A stretch of 64,000 nucleotides of DNA from Amycolatopsis balhimycina FH 1894 (lineage in GTDB: Bacteria; Actinomycetota; Actinomycetes; Mycobacteriales; Pseudonocardiaceae): assembly GCF_000384295.1 (NCBI RefSeq), contig NZ_KB913037.1, forward strand, positions 10,305,508-10,369,507. The letters are read 5' to 3'. Positions 1 through 8,745 of this stretch are shown here, one piece after another (positions within the stretch are counted from its first letter, which is position 1; every line of letters begins with the position of its first letter). Under the pieces are notes generated by a model, which saw only the letters and a list, made by a program, of their open reading frames with translations, was not told the DNA's origin and did not search any database. The position numbers and the translations under genes are program-made.

Positions 1-1693
1 TCAGGTGCGCGTGGGCGAGCTCGGTCAGGAGCGCCCGCGTGCGGCCGGTGGGCAGGCCGGCCGTACTCGCCGCCGCGCGGGTGCCGACGTCCGGGCCGGG
101 GTGCAGGCCGAAGAGCCGGAACAGGCGGGCCGCCGCGGGGTCCAGCCGCAGGTACGACCAGGAGAACACCGCCCGCGGGTCGGTCGCTTCGTCGGCGGCG
201 GCGAATTCGTCCAGGCCACGTGCGTCCCGCAGCTGCCCGGCCAGCGCGGCCAGGCCGAACCCGGGGTGGATCGCCGCGCGGGCCGCCACCACGGCCAGCG
301 CCAGCGGGAGGTGGGCGCACAGGCCGATGATCTCGTCGGCCGCGGCGGGTTCGGCCGCCATCCGGTCCGCGCCGATCCGGCGGCGGAGCATCGCACGGGC
401 CTCCGCGGTGTCGAGGAGGTCGACGGGGATGGGCTGCGCCCCGTCCGTGACCAGGCCGGTGAGCTGGTCACGGCTGGTCACGAGCACCACGCTGCCCGGC
501 GCCCCGGGCAGCAGCGGACGCACCTGCCCGGCGTCGCGGGCGTTGTCCAGCACGACCAGGACGCGCCGGTTCGCCAGCAGGGTCCGGTACAAGCCGACCT
601 GCGCTTCCAAGGCGCGAGGGATCCGGTCGCCCGGTACTTCGAGGGCTTCGAGGAACCCGCGGACCGCCTCGGCCGGGGGCACCGGCGAACCGGTCGGATC
701 GAAGCCGCGCAGGTTCACGTACAGCTGGCCACCGGGGAACTCGACGGCGACCGAGTGTGCCCAGTGGACGGCGAGCGCGGTCTTGCCGACTCCGGCGGTG
801 CCCGACAGGACGACGATCCGCGCGGCGGGCGACGGCTCGCCCCTGACCTCGTCGAGGCGGCGCAACGCACTCTCGCGACCCGCGAAACCGGGGGTGTCGG
901 GCGGCAGCTGGGCCGGGGCGGCGGCCGGTGCGGCGCTGGGCGCGGACGGCAGCTCGCCCCGCAGGAGCGCGGCGTGCAGCGTGCGCAGTTCGGGACCCGG
1001 ATCGGTGCCGAGCGCGTCGGCCAGCCGCCGCCGGACCGCGGCGTAGCGGTCGACGGCCTCCGCGTCGCGCCCGGCGGCGTGCAGCGCGCGCATGAGCAGC
1101 GCTTCGAGCGGTTCCGCGAGCGGGTACTCCGCGGCCAGCTCGGGCATCGCGGCGATGACCGCGCCGGGCCGGCCGAGCCGCAGCTCCAGCTCGCCCCAGC
1201 GGACGGCCGCGTCGAGCCGGCGCCGGTGCCAGGTCGTGCGGACCCGGTCGGCCCAGTCGCCGTGGATGCCGGCCAGCGGGGCACCTCGCCAGGCGAGCAG
1301 GGCCTCGGCCAGCGCCGCGGCCCGGTCGGCGTCGGCGGCCCGGATATCGTTCCCGGCTTCGACCAATTGTGCGAACCGGTGCAGATCGACCGCGGCGGGG
1401 TCGATTTCCAGCACGTAACCCGCGCTTTTTCGGAGGACGCCGGCCGTGGTGCCGTCCAGCTCGTTGACCCGTTCGAGTAGCCGGCGTATTCGGCTCAGGT
1501 GGGAATACACCACATTGCGCGCTTCCTCGGGCGGGTCGTCACCCCAAACGCGGTCGATGAGTGTCTCGATCGGAACCGGGCGTCCGGCATCGACGGCCAA
1601 TGCCGCGAGAATCATCTGCTGACGTGGAGTTCCGACGTCCAGCGGCCGCCCCGCGACGCGGAGCTGCACCTCCCCGGACAGCAGAAACTCCAT
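1..1693 (-). CDS. AfsR/SARP-family regulator, 3' end outside window
   Basis: Transcriptional activator of the SARP type; 564 codons are visible and the frame is still open at base 1. It begins MEFLLSGEVQL at the ATG at 1693-1691, followed by an N-terminal OmpR-like winged helix (about residues 1-95), a bacterial transcriptional activation (BTAD) helical domain (about 96-240) and an NB-ARC NTPase domain with P-loop GTAGVGKT near residue 297. Large SARPs of this kind bind heptamer direct repeats and often carry C-terminal TPRs, which would lie outside the window. A pair of 8-mer repeats at 11-bp pitch lies 59-77 bases upstream. It is divergent from the sigma factor gene at 1829. Target genes are unknown. 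Confidence 0.9.
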   Translation of the reverse strand, partial: MEFLLSGEVQLRVAGRPLDVGTPRQQMILAALAVDAGRPVPIETLIDRVWGDDPPEEARNVVYSHLSRIRRLLERVNELDGTTAGVLRKSAGYVLEIDPAAVDLHRFAQLVEAGNDIRAADADRAAALAEALLAWRGAPLAGIHGDWADRVRTTWHRRRLDAAVRWGELELRLGRPGAVIAAMPELAAEYPLAEPLEALLMRALHAAGRDAEAVDRYAAVRRRLADALGTDPGPELRTLHAALLRGELPSAPSAAPAAAPAQLPPDTPGFAGRESALRRLDEVRGEPSPAARIVVLSGTAGVGKTALAVHWAHSVAVEFPGGQLYVNLRGFDPTGSPVPPAEAVRGFLEALEVPGDRIPRALEAQVGLYRTLLANRRVLVVLDNARDAGQVRPLLPGAPGSVVLVTSRDQLTGLVTDGAQPIPVDLLDTAEARAMLRRRIGADRMAAEPAAADEIIGLCAHLPLALAVVAARAAIHPGFGLAALAGQLRDARGLDEFAAADEATDPRAVFSWSYLRLDPAAARLFRLFGLHPGPDVGTRAAASTAGLPTGRTRALLTELAHAHL

Positions 1694-1751
1694 GCGGCGG
1701 ACTCCCCGTGCTCGACCTGTCCGAACCGGCTTCGTCGATGCTGCCCGCACC

Positions 1752-1770
1752 GCAAGGTCTCTGCAAGGTC
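1752..1770 (-). promoter_or_regulatory. Candidate SARP box upstream of the first SARP gene
   Basis: GCAAGGTC occurs at 1752-1759 and again at 1763-1770, a pitch of exactly 11 bp (one helical turn). SARP operators are heptamer direct repeats with this pitch, placed about 8 bp before the -10 element. On the minus strand CAGCAT lies 8 bp beyond the repeat and fits a loose nAnnnT -10. Autoregulation is inferred. The divergent sigma gene could also be a target, though its side lacks a good -10. Confidence 0.5.
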
Positions 1771-1828
1771 GGCGTAGAGGGCGTGGCGGAATCGTGAACC
1801 CGGGAACACGCGAGTCCGGGGAGGGACC

Positions 1829-2434
1829 ATGCAGGACGACTCGACGGCGCCATTGCTGGAAAATGCCGCGCGGGGTGCCGAATGGGCTTGGCGCGACCTG
1901 GTCGCGCGCTATTCTTCGCTGATCCACTCGGTGTGCCGGCAGTACCGGATCGGCGACGCGGACGCCCAGGACATCAGCGGCGCGGTGTGGCTGCGGCTCG
2001 TGACGAACCTGGCGCAGATCCGCGAACCGGAGGCGCTGCCCGGGTGGCTGCGCACCACCACCCGGCACGAGTGCCTGCGGCTGCTGCGGCACCGGAGCCG
2101 GCTGGTCGTGTCCGACGCCGAGATGTTCGCCGAATCGGCGGACCCCGCGCCCGACGCCACGGTGATCGGGGCCGAACGCCTGGTCGCCGCGCGCAAGGCG
2201 TGCGCCCAGCTGCCGCGGCGGGATCGGCAGCTGCTCGCGTTGCTGTTCTGCGACCCGCCGAAGTCCTACCGGGAAATCAGCGCGACGCTGGGCATCCCGG
2301 TCGGCTCGATCGGCCCGTCGAGGGCCCGGTGCCTGGCCAGGGTCCGCAGCACGCCGGCGATCGCGGCGCTGCTCGCCGTCGACCGGCAGGATTTCGGTGG
2401 GCACGTCCCCCAGAGCAGGCGGGCCACGGCTTGA
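1829..2434 (+). CDS. ECF-type RNA polymerase sigma factor
   Basis: A 201-residue sigma-70 family protein of the extracytoplasmic-function size class. Region 2 spans about residues 25-90 (core DLVARYSSLIHSVCRQY, then DAQDISGAVWLRL). Region 4 spans about 115-175 (AQLPRRDRQLLALLF, with the helix-turn-helix around SYREISATLGIPVGSIG). The ATG at 1829 follows GGGGAGGGA. There is no adjacent anti-sigma gene: the next gene, a membrane protein, is convergent and only 16 bp away. The regulon cannot be read from the sequence. Confidence 0.88.
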   Translation: MQDDSTAPLLENAARGAEWAWRDLVARYSSLIHSVCRQYRIGDADAQDISGAVWLRLVTNLAQIREPEALPGWLRTTTRHECLRLLRHRSRLVVSDAEMFAESADPAPDATVIGAERLVAARKACAQLPRRDRQLLALLFCDPPKSYREISATLGIPVGSIGPSRARCLARVRSTPAIAALLAVDRQDFGGHVPQSRRATA

Positions 2435-2450
2435 TACACCCGGCGCGGAG

Positions 2451-3362
2451 TCAGGGCTGCTGGTTCTGGAACTGGAACTGGACGCGCACCGAGTCGTCCA
2501 GGGGCACGATGATCGTCGAGTTGCTCGCCGACCACTTGTCGGCCACCAGGAACATCCGGTCCTTGCCGTGGATCAGCAGCCGCAGGTGCCGGTACCGGTA
2601 GTGGAACGTCTGCCCTTCGGAAGCCGGCAGTTTCGTTTCCTGGATGCCGGGGCTGCGCAGGAACAGGCTTTCCTTGGTGTCGAGGATGACGCTGGGGCGC
2701 TCGTCCAGGCGGCTCGCCTCGTACATCGCAAGTCCGCGGCCGGACCACTGGGCCACGGTGGCGGTCATCCAGAACGCGCTGACGGCGACGACGAGGTAGA
2801 GCAGCGCCGTCGCGGTCCGGCGGAGCGGCGTCGCGGGGCCGGGCGGGGGCCGCAGGAGCCTGCGCAGCGCCGCGCCGGAGCGGGCCAGTGTGGCGCCCGC
2901 TCCGATCAGCAGCGGGGTCACGAGTCCGTACAGCGGCCAGTCACGCAGGAACACGTAGCCGAGGAGCAGCAGGAGCCCGCCTGCCAGGCCGGCCAGGCCC
3001 GCCACCTGGCCGGCGCGGCCGAGCCGGCGCAGCCGGACGACCGTCCGCACGGAGGCCGGGGCGTGGATCCGCCGCCGGACGGCGGCGTGCGCCGCGACCG
3101 CGCCGGCACCGGCCGCGGCGAACACCAGCAACGGCGTCAGCAGGGGCTGCGGGCTGCGCATGACGTAGTCCTGCGTGCCCAGCCCGATCGTGTCGACGTC
3201 GACGCCGAAGTACTGGTACTGCGCACGCGCCGAAACGTAGCCGAAGTAGAACAGCAGCGCGCTGAGCAGGGTCAGCGGCGGGATGATGGCCTTGCCCGAC
3301 TCGACGAGGCGCTCGAGCCTGCCGGGCGCGGCGTTCTCCGCGGGCATGTTCTCCTCGGCCAT
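2451..3362 (-). CDS. Five-helix membrane protein, unknown function
   Basis: A 303-residue protein with about five hydrophobic helices (roughly residues 27-46, 75-95, 117-137, 142-160 and 183-203). A hydrophilic C-terminal domain of about 95 residues follows, containing a basic YRYRHLRLLIHG segment. I do not recognise the family. It starts at ATG 3362, seven bases beyond the stop of the lipoprotein gene at 4007-3369, so the two are probably co-transcribed and may work together at the membrane. Confidence 0.72.
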   Translation of the reverse strand: MAEENMPAENAAPGRLERLVESGKAIIPPLTLLSALLFYFGYVSARAQYQYFGVDVDTIGLGTQDYVMRSPQPLLTPLLVFAAAGAGAVAAHAAVRRRIHAPASVRTVVRLRRLGRAGQVAGLAGLAGGLLLLLGYVFLRDWPLYGLVTPLLIGAGATLARSGAALRRLLRPPPGPATPLRRTATALLYLVVAVSAFWMTATVAQWSGRGLAMYEASRLDERPSVILDTKESLFLRSPGIQETKLPASEGQTFHYRYRHLRLLIHGKDRMFLVADKWSASNSTIIVPLDDSVRVQFQFQNQQP

Positions 3363-3368
3363 CGGAAG

Positions 3369-4007
3369 TCACCCGGTCGGGCTCGGCGAGGTTTCGGGCG
3401 AGCTCGGCGGGGTCTCGGTCACCGGCGATTCCGGCCTGGTGATCTCATCGGGCTGGGTCAGCGGGATCGGTTCCCGGTTCGATCCCGTCCGGAGCTCTCG
3501 GCAGAGCTCTTCCCGCCCGGACGGGCAGGTGGCCGTGCCCTCGACGACCAGCTTCGCACTACCAGTGGTTCCGAGAGCCTTCACCGCGACGGAACAGCTG
3601 TCGCCATTCGCGTGGAAGGTGAACGATGCGCACGCGGGCTGTCCTCCACAGCCGCCGCCCATGCTGAAGGCATCCGAAGGCGTGATCCGGATCCCGGTGA
3701 CCCGCACACCGCCGTCCGGCAGGTTCCCCGGCCGCAGCCAGCTGACGTTCACGCACTGGTTCTCGACGGTCTCGTCTTCGGCGCCGCCCCCGACCGGCAG
3801 CTGCGGGATCGAGATCGCGACGCCGTAGTCGCCGGATCTCGGCGTTTCGACCCCGCTCGACTCGGTGCCCGGGGTCGACGGCGGCGGTTCCACCGTGGCG
3901 GTGTTCTGGCCGGTGCTGCTGGGTGCGCCGGGAGTGGCCGGAGTCGAGCAGCCGGCCAGACCGGCCACCAGTGCCACGACCGGCAGGATCGAACGGAACG
4001 GGTTCAT
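3369..4007 (-). CDS. Secreted lipoprotein, unknown function
   Basis: A 212-residue protein with a lipoprotein signal peptide: a hydrophobic core and lipobox LAGC place the lipidated cysteine at residue 20. A Thr/Pro/Ser-rich linker (about 21-60) follows, then a small cysteine-containing domain (about 65-180) and another Pro/Ser-rich tail. The four or more cysteines in the globular part suggest disulfides outside the membrane. Its gene is divergent from the one at 4143 and upstream of the membrane protein gene. No known family recognised. Confidence 0.75.
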   Translation of the reverse strand: MNPFRSILPVVALVAGLAGCSTPATPGAPSSTGQNTATVEPPPSTPGTESSGVETPRSGDYGVAISIPQLPVGGGAEDETVENQCVNVSWLRPGNLPDGGVRVTGIRITPSDAFSMGGGCGGQPACASFTFHANGDSCSVAVKALGTTGSAKLVVEGTATCPSGREELCRELRTGSNREPIPLTQPDEITRPESPVTETPPSSPETSPSPTG

Positions 4008-4142
4008 CGTCTTTCCTCCTCGGAGTGCGGAGCAGCCGGAGAGCGCGGTGATACACCGTGGCTTTTCCGAGTTCCGAAGCCCCGGCCCGGTTTACACTTC
4101 CTTCGCCGGCGAGCGCGTCACCGGCGCGGCAGGGGAGGCGAC

Positions 4143-5021
4143 GTGGAACGGTGGAAGAACGTCAAGCCGGCACCGTTTCCCGAACGGAACGGGAAATTTC
4201 CGTTCAACGCCTCGGGAGTCGTGCGCGTGGGCGCCCGGCGGTTCGTTTTCGTCGACAACAAAGACCCGGCTTCGTTGTTCGAAATGAAGTTCGACGCCGA
4301 GTTCCGCGAGGTCGAGCGGATTCACCGGCGCCGGCTGACCGGCGTGGACTCCGGAAGCCTGCGGGATCCGGAAGGGCTCACGCGGGTCGACCGGGACGGG
4401 GAGATCTTCCTCGTCGTCTCTTCCTCCTTGTGCGTCGAGAACGGGCACCGGATCTGCGACGGCCTGGTCCGCGTCCGCTACCGTCCCGACGGCGACCTGC
4501 CCGCCGAGCCGATGGCCGGGTTCCGCGACTGGCTGCTCGCGCGCGAACCCGCCCTGGCCGCGGCCGGCCTGCTGGCGCCGGACGCGGGTGGGCTGAACGT
4601 GGAGGGCCTCGCCTGGGACGCGGGCGCGCTGCTGTTCGGCCTGCGGGGACCCGCCGTGGCCGGAGGGGTCACCCTGGTCGAGATCCCCGTCGATGCCGCC
4701 GGCGCCCGGTGGACGACCGAGTCGCTGGGACGTCCCACCGTCGTGCACGCACGCCTTCCCCACCCGGCCGTGGTCCAAGGCGTCCGCGACCTTTCCGCCG
4801 ACGCGCGGACCGGCGGCTTCCTGCTGCTGCTCGGGCGATCCACCAGCGACGGCGACGCGCCGTTCCGGCTCGGCACGTGGACGCGCGGCGACGACCGGGT
4901 GGAGCTGCTCGACATCACCTTCCACCGGACCGCGAAGCCGGAGGGTGTCACACCGTTTTCGGCCGGCGGCGAGCAGCGGATCCTCGTCGTCGACGACGCC
5001 GGCGGCTACGCGGTCCTGTGA
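4143..5021 (+). CDS. DUF3616-like beta-propeller protein
   Basis: A 292-residue protein beginning MERWKNVKPAPF at GTG 4143, 5 bases after AGGGGAGG. The open frame extends far upstream, but the Shine-Dalgarno and onset of homology-like sequence favour this start. Features resemble DUF3616: FNASGVVRVGARRFVFVDN, DPEGLTRV and LNVEGLAWDAGALLFGLRGP, a repeated strand pattern seen in propeller-like proteins that record or compare values. Function unknown. It is convergent with the CotH-like gene, the two stop codons being directly adjacent (5021/5022). Confidence 0.65.
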   Translation: MERWKNVKPAPFPERNGKFPFNASGVVRVGARRFVFVDNKDPASLFEMKFDAEFREVERIHRRRLTGVDSGSLRDPEGLTRVDRDGEIFLVVSSSLCVENGHRICDGLVRVRYRPDGDLPAEPMAGFRDWLLAREPALAAAGLLAPDAGGLNVEGLAWDAGALLFGLRGPAVAGGVTLVEIPVDAAGARWTTESLGRPTVVHARLPHPAVVQGVRDLSADARTGGFLLLLGRSTSDGDAPFRLGTWTRGDDRVELLDITFHRTAKPEGVTPFSAGGEQRILVVDDAGGYAVL

Positions 5022-6674
5022 TCAGGAGAAGTACAGGTTCGACGGCGTGGGGTCCTGGTGGACCCGCGCTTTTCCGCCGGGCGTGGGGTCCGTCCCGAAA
5101 GCCGCGCCCAGGCCGGTCCGGACGCTCTTCAACGTGAAGTAGCCGCTGTAGGTGAATTCGTCGTCGGGCGGGTCGATCGGCGCCACCGTGAATTCCTCGG
5201 CGTGCTCGGCGTCGTCCGCCGCCCGCGTGCACAGCAGTTCGTGGCCTTGGCCCGACGTCGTCGTGGTCGCGTGCAGGAACCGGCCGGACGCCTTGCTGCC
5301 GAGCGACTGCCCGGTGCCGAGCGGGGCGAAGCACCACAGATCCGCGTCGTCGACGCCGGCCGGCCGGAGGCGGTGGACGACCTCGAAGCTCCCGGCGTCG
5401 GGCGCGGGCAGGGTTTCGCTCCCGCTGGCGTGCAGGCACTCGTTGGTGAGGTCCTCGCGGACGTAGGCGCCGTCGGTGCCCGGCAGGCCGCCGCACAGGT
5501 AACCGGCGGAAGTGGCGAGCCGGAGCTGCTTCCGCACCGTGGTGAGCTGCGTGGGCATGTCGGGCACGCCGAGCCCGGTCAGCACCGTGCCCATCCGGTC
5601 GAGCAACGGCTTCAGGACCTCCTGCTGGGTCTTGTAGCCGAACACGGTGTCCCGGTAGCCGCGGATCCGGTCGATCAGCTGCGCGCGCCGGCCCGGGTCG
5701 TCGCGCACGAGCTTGGCGATCAGCCCGGCGGTGTCGATCCGGAAGTGCCGGCCGGGCTGCAGGGTCTGGTCCAGCCCCCACGGGATCATCTTGAACTTGA
5801 CGTCGTTCACGCCGGGCTTCGCGACGGCGTTCACATCGTTGTACACGTACGTGTTGTTGGTGTTCCGGGAATAGCCGTCCCAGTGCTTGAGGAGGAACTC
5901 CATCGCGTAGAGCCGGATGAACTGGTCGAGGTCGAAGACCTCGCTCGCCCCGGCCAGTCCGTGCGCGGCGATGTGGTCGATGGCGAACCGCAGGTCGGCC
6001 TTGTCCTCGAACGCCGAGAGCGACTCCACCCCGATGAACGAGAACCGGCCGTCGACGAAATCGTCCTTGTGTTCGAGCTCGTACAGGTTCCCCTTCGCGG
6101 CGCCGAAGTTGCGCTCGATGTAGCGGGGCATGATCGGCTCGACGTTCACGAAGACGCCGGGGCTGCCGACGCCGGCCTCGCCCTGGCCGATCGGCGTGCC
6201 GTTCACGAGCACCTTGGCGAAATTGCCGCGGGAATGGGGCAGGCCGGCCAGCTCGAACAGCTTGTAGCCGAGCAGCTGGCGGACGTAGGAGAGGTCCTGG
6301 ACCGAGTTGTTGAGCGTGATGTAACGCGACCCGATCAGCTTCTGGACCGGCGCCTTGTTGGTGTCGAGGAACTTCCCGAAGTCGATGTGCAGGCACGGCT
6401 TGCCGCTGCTGATCGAGCCGCAGAAGGACTTCTTCTTGATCCCGACGTCCGCGAACGACGTGCTCGCCGGGAACTTCGTCCCGGACAGCTCCACCGACGT
6501 CGCCTTGCGCCAGGTGTAACGGCTGCCGCCGGCCCAGTCGAAGTTGCACACCCCACCCGCCGGCTGCTCGGTGCGCACCGCTTCCCAGTCCGCGGCCGGC
6601 ATCACGATATTGATCGTCAGGACATTGTCGACGTCGTAAAGGGAATCGAGTGCCTGCTGCTCCTGGATGCTCAT
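5022..6674 (-). CDS. CotH-kinase family protein
   Basis: A 550-residue protein. The CotH core covers about residues 15-390, with family motifs EFLLKHWDGYSRNTNNTYVY and KFKMIPWGLDQTL. CotH proteins are atypical protein kinases first known from Bacillus spore coats; actinomycete homologues are often envelope-associated. No signal peptide is apparent at the chosen ATG (MSIQEQQALDSLYD). The C-terminal 140 residues form a separate beta-rich region with several cysteines, possibly a binding module. Kinase activity has not been judged residue by residue. Confidence 0.82.
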   Translation of the reverse strand: MSIQEQQALDSLYDVDNVLTINIVMPAADWEAVRTEQPAGGVCNFDWAGGSRYTWRKATSVELSGTKFPASTSFADVGIKKKSFCGSISSGKPCLHIDFGKFLDTNKAPVQKLIGSRYITLNNSVQDLSYVRQLLGYKLFELAGLPHSRGNFAKVLVNGTPIGQGEAGVGSPGVFVNVEPIMPRYIERNFGAAKGNLYELEHKDDFVDGRFSFIGVESLSAFEDKADLRFAIDHIAAHGLAGASEVFDLDQFIRLYAMEFLLKHWDGYSRNTNNTYVYNDVNAVAKPGVNDVKFKMIPWGLDQTLQPGRHFRIDTAGLIAKLVRDDPGRRAQLIDRIRGYRDTVFGYKTQQEVLKPLLDRMGTVLTGLGVPDMPTQLTTVRKQLRLATSAGYLCGGLPGTDGAYVREDLTNECLHASGSETLPAPDAGSFEVVHRLRPAGVDDADLWCFAPLGTGQSLGSKASGRFLHATTTTSGQGHELLCTRAADDAEHAEEFTVAPIDPPDDEFTYSGYFTLKSVRTGLGAAFGTDPTPGGKARVHQDPTPSNLYFS

Positions 6675-6782
6675 CGCGACATTATACGGCGGGTTTTTCG
6701 TCGATTCGGCGACGGAAAAGCCTCGAAAGTCACGCGACCGGAAGACGACCTCGTTGGTGTATCACCCATTGCGGGGCAAGCT

Positions 6783-6799
6783 GGTGACAAAGTGTCACC
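6783..6799. promoter_or_regulatory. Inverted repeat in the CotH/SARP intergenic region
   Basis: GGTGACA-AAG-TGTCACC is a perfect 7-bp inverted repeat with a 3-bp spacer, in the 181-bp divergent region between the CotH-like gene and the second SARP gene. It lies immediately upstream of the SARP-type direct repeats. It may be the operator of a dimeric regulator; the protein is unknown. Confidence 0.4.
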
Positions 6800-6805
6800 G
6801 GGACC

Positions 6806-6834
6806 GTCGACGAATTGTCGACGAACTGTCGACG
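6806..6834 (+). promoter_or_regulatory. Candidate SARP box: three GTCGACG heptamers at 11-bp pitch
   Basis: GTCGACG occurs at 6806-6812, 6817-6823 and 6828-6834, each start exactly 11 bp after the last. GACCGT, fitting nAnnnT, begins 8 bp after the third repeat (6843-6848). That would place the transcription start at or next to the ATG at 6856, making the message leaderless. The layout matches known SARP operators; control by the downstream SARP itself is inferred. Confidence 0.6.
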
Positions 6835-6855
6835 GGCCTTGCGACCGTCGCCGCC

Positions 6856-8745
6856 ATGAAGTTCGGCATGCTGGGCCCGCTCGAGGTGTGGGACGGCGAC
6901 GAGCGGTTGCACCTCGGCGGGCCACAGCAGCGGGCGCTGCTCGCGGTCCTGCTGGTGAACGCCAACTCGGTGGTGTCGGCCGACCGGCTGATCGACCACC
7001 TGTGGGGCGAGCGTCCACCGGACTCGGCGCGGCGCCTGCTGAAGGGGTGCATCGCGGGGCTGCGCAAGGCGCTGCGGGTCGGGCGCACGGACCGGCTGCT
7101 CACCCACCCACCCGGTTACCTGCTGGAAGTGCTGCCCGGCGAACGGGACCTCGACCGGTTCGACGAACTGGTCGAGACCGCCGGGCGGCTGCCGGACGAC
7201 CCGCCGGTGCGGGCGGCGGCCCTGCGTGAGGCGCTGTCGTGCTGGCGGGGGCCCGCGCTGGACGGGCTGGTCCCGGAAGCGTGCCGGGCGGAGGCGGCCC
7301 GGCTGGACGAGCGCCGGCTGTCGGTGCTCGAACAGCGCGTCGACCTCGACCTGCGGAGCGGCCGCTACTCCGAGCTGGTGGCCGAGCTGCAGGCACTGGT
7401 CCGGCAGCACCCGCTGCGGGAACGCCTGTGGGCGCAGCTGATGCTGGCGCTGCACGGCGCCAACCGGCAGAGCGACGCCGTCGCCGTGTACCGGCGGATC
7501 CGGCGTTCGCTCGTCGAGCAGCTCGGGGTCGAGCCGAGTGCGACGCTCCGGCAGGCACACCGCGTCGTGCTGGCCGGGACGCCGGAAGCGGCGGCGCGGA
7601 CCACGCGTGCCGGGGCGCCGTCGGTGCCCGCGCAGCTGCCCGCGGTGGCCGCCGGGTTCACCGGACGCGACACCGAGCTGGCCGAGCTGACGCACCTGCT
7701 CACCGCGTCCCGCTCGGCGGTGCCGATCGTCGCCGTGCTGGGTGCCCCGGGCGTCGGCAAGACCGCGCTCGCCCTGCGCTGGGCGCACGCCGTCCGCGAC
7801 CGGTTCCCGGACGGGCAGCTGTACGTGAACCTGCGGGGCTACGACCCCGGCCCGCCGCCGGCGCCGGCGGCCGCGCTGGCGGGGATCCTGGCCGGGCTCG
7901 GCGTCGCGGTGCCGGACCACACCGTCGACGTCGACGAGCGGGCCGCCCGGTTCCGCACCGCGGTGTCCGGCCGCCGGATGCTGGTCGTCCTCGACAACGC
8001 GGCCACGGTCGAGCAGATCCGCCCGCTGCTGCCCGGCACGCCGTCCTGTGCGGTGGTCGTGACGAGCCGGAACACGCTCCCGGGGCTGGTCGCGCTCCAC
8101 GGCGCGCACCGGCTCGGGCTCGGCCCGCTCCCCGCCGAAGCCGCGAAAACCCTGCTGCGCATCCTGATCGGCGCGCGGGCCGACGTCGAGCCAGAGGCCG
8201 CGGCGGCGCTGGCCGAGCACTGCGACCGGTTGCCGCTCGCGTTGCGGGTCGCCGCCGAATACATCGCCGGACGGCCGGCCGACGACCTCGCCGTTCTCGC
8301 CGGCGAGCTCCACGACCACCGGCTCGAGGTGCTGGAAGCCGGCGGCGATCCGCGGGCCGGCGTGGGAGCGGCGTTCTCCTGGTCCGCCCGGCGGCTCCCG
8401 CCCGACGCGAGCCGCGTGTTCCGGCTGGCCGCGCGGTTTCCCGTGCTGGACGCGGAAACGGTGGCCGCGGTGCTCGGCGGCGGGGTCTGCGCGGCCCGCC
8501 GCGTCCTGGAACTGCTCGCCACCGAGCACCTCGTCCGGCCCGGCGCGGACGGCCGGTACGTCCTTTCCGGACTGCTCCGGATCTACGCCGCGAGCCTCGA
8601 CGAGCCCTTCCGACCGGCTGCCCACCATCCGCCGACCCGCCTGCTCCAGGGTGAAGCCCCGGGTGCGGACGCCGGGTCCCCTCACCCCGGCTCCCCTTAT
8701 CCACGGAGAAACCATGACCGCGACAACCGCTCCATCCCTGCGTGA
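6856..8745 (+). CDS. SARP-family regulator of the lanthipeptide locus
   Basis: A 629-residue regulator beginning MKFGMLGPLEVW. The frame is open upstream, but this ATG is where SARP winged-helix sequence starts. Domains: winged helix (about 1-95), BTAD (about 96-245), then NB-ARC with P-loop GAPGVGKT near residue 296 and LVVLDNA as the likely Walker B. It ends soon after NB-ARC, so the TPR region of AfsR-like proteins is missing. Its 3' end overlaps the next gene by 32 bp, and it leads the plus-strand lanthipeptide arm, so it is the likely pathway activator. The three upstream heptamers suggest autoregulation. Confidence 0.9.
   Translation: MKFGMLGPLEVWDGDERLHLGGPQQRALLAVLLVNANSVVSADRLIDHLWGERPPDSARRLLKGCIAGLRKALRVGRTDRLLTHPPGYLLEVLPGERDLDRFDELVETAGRLPDDPPVRAAALREALSCWRGPALDGLVPEACRAEAARLDERRLSVLEQRVDLDLRSGRYSELVAELQALVRQHPLRERLWAQLMLALHGANRQSDAVAVYRRIRRSLVEQLGVEPSATLRQAHRVVLAGTPEAAARTTRAGAPSVPAQLPAVAAGFTGRDTELAELTHLLTASRSAVPIVAVLGAPGVGKTALALRWAHAVRDRFPDGQLYVNLRGYDPGPPPAPAAALAGILAGLGVAVPDHTVDVDERAARFRTAVSGRRMLVVLDNAATVEQIRPLLPGTPSCAVVVTSRNTLPGLVALHGAHRLGLGPLPAEAAKTLLRILIGARADVEPEAAAALAEHCDRLPLALRVAAEYIAGRPADDLAVLAGELHDHRLEVLEAGGDPRAGVGAAFSWSARRLPPDASRVFRLAARFPVLDAETVAAVLGGGVCAARRVLELLATEHLVRPGADGRYVLSGLLRIYAASLDEPFRPAAHHPPTRLLQGEAPGADAGSPHPGSPYPRRNHDRDNRSIPA

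Noticed and set aside
6667..6855. Start of the second SARP at 6667
   Set aside because: The extra N-terminal residues are not SARP-like, overlap the CotH start and would put the SARP box and inverted repeat inside coding sequence; ATG 6856 fits the family start.
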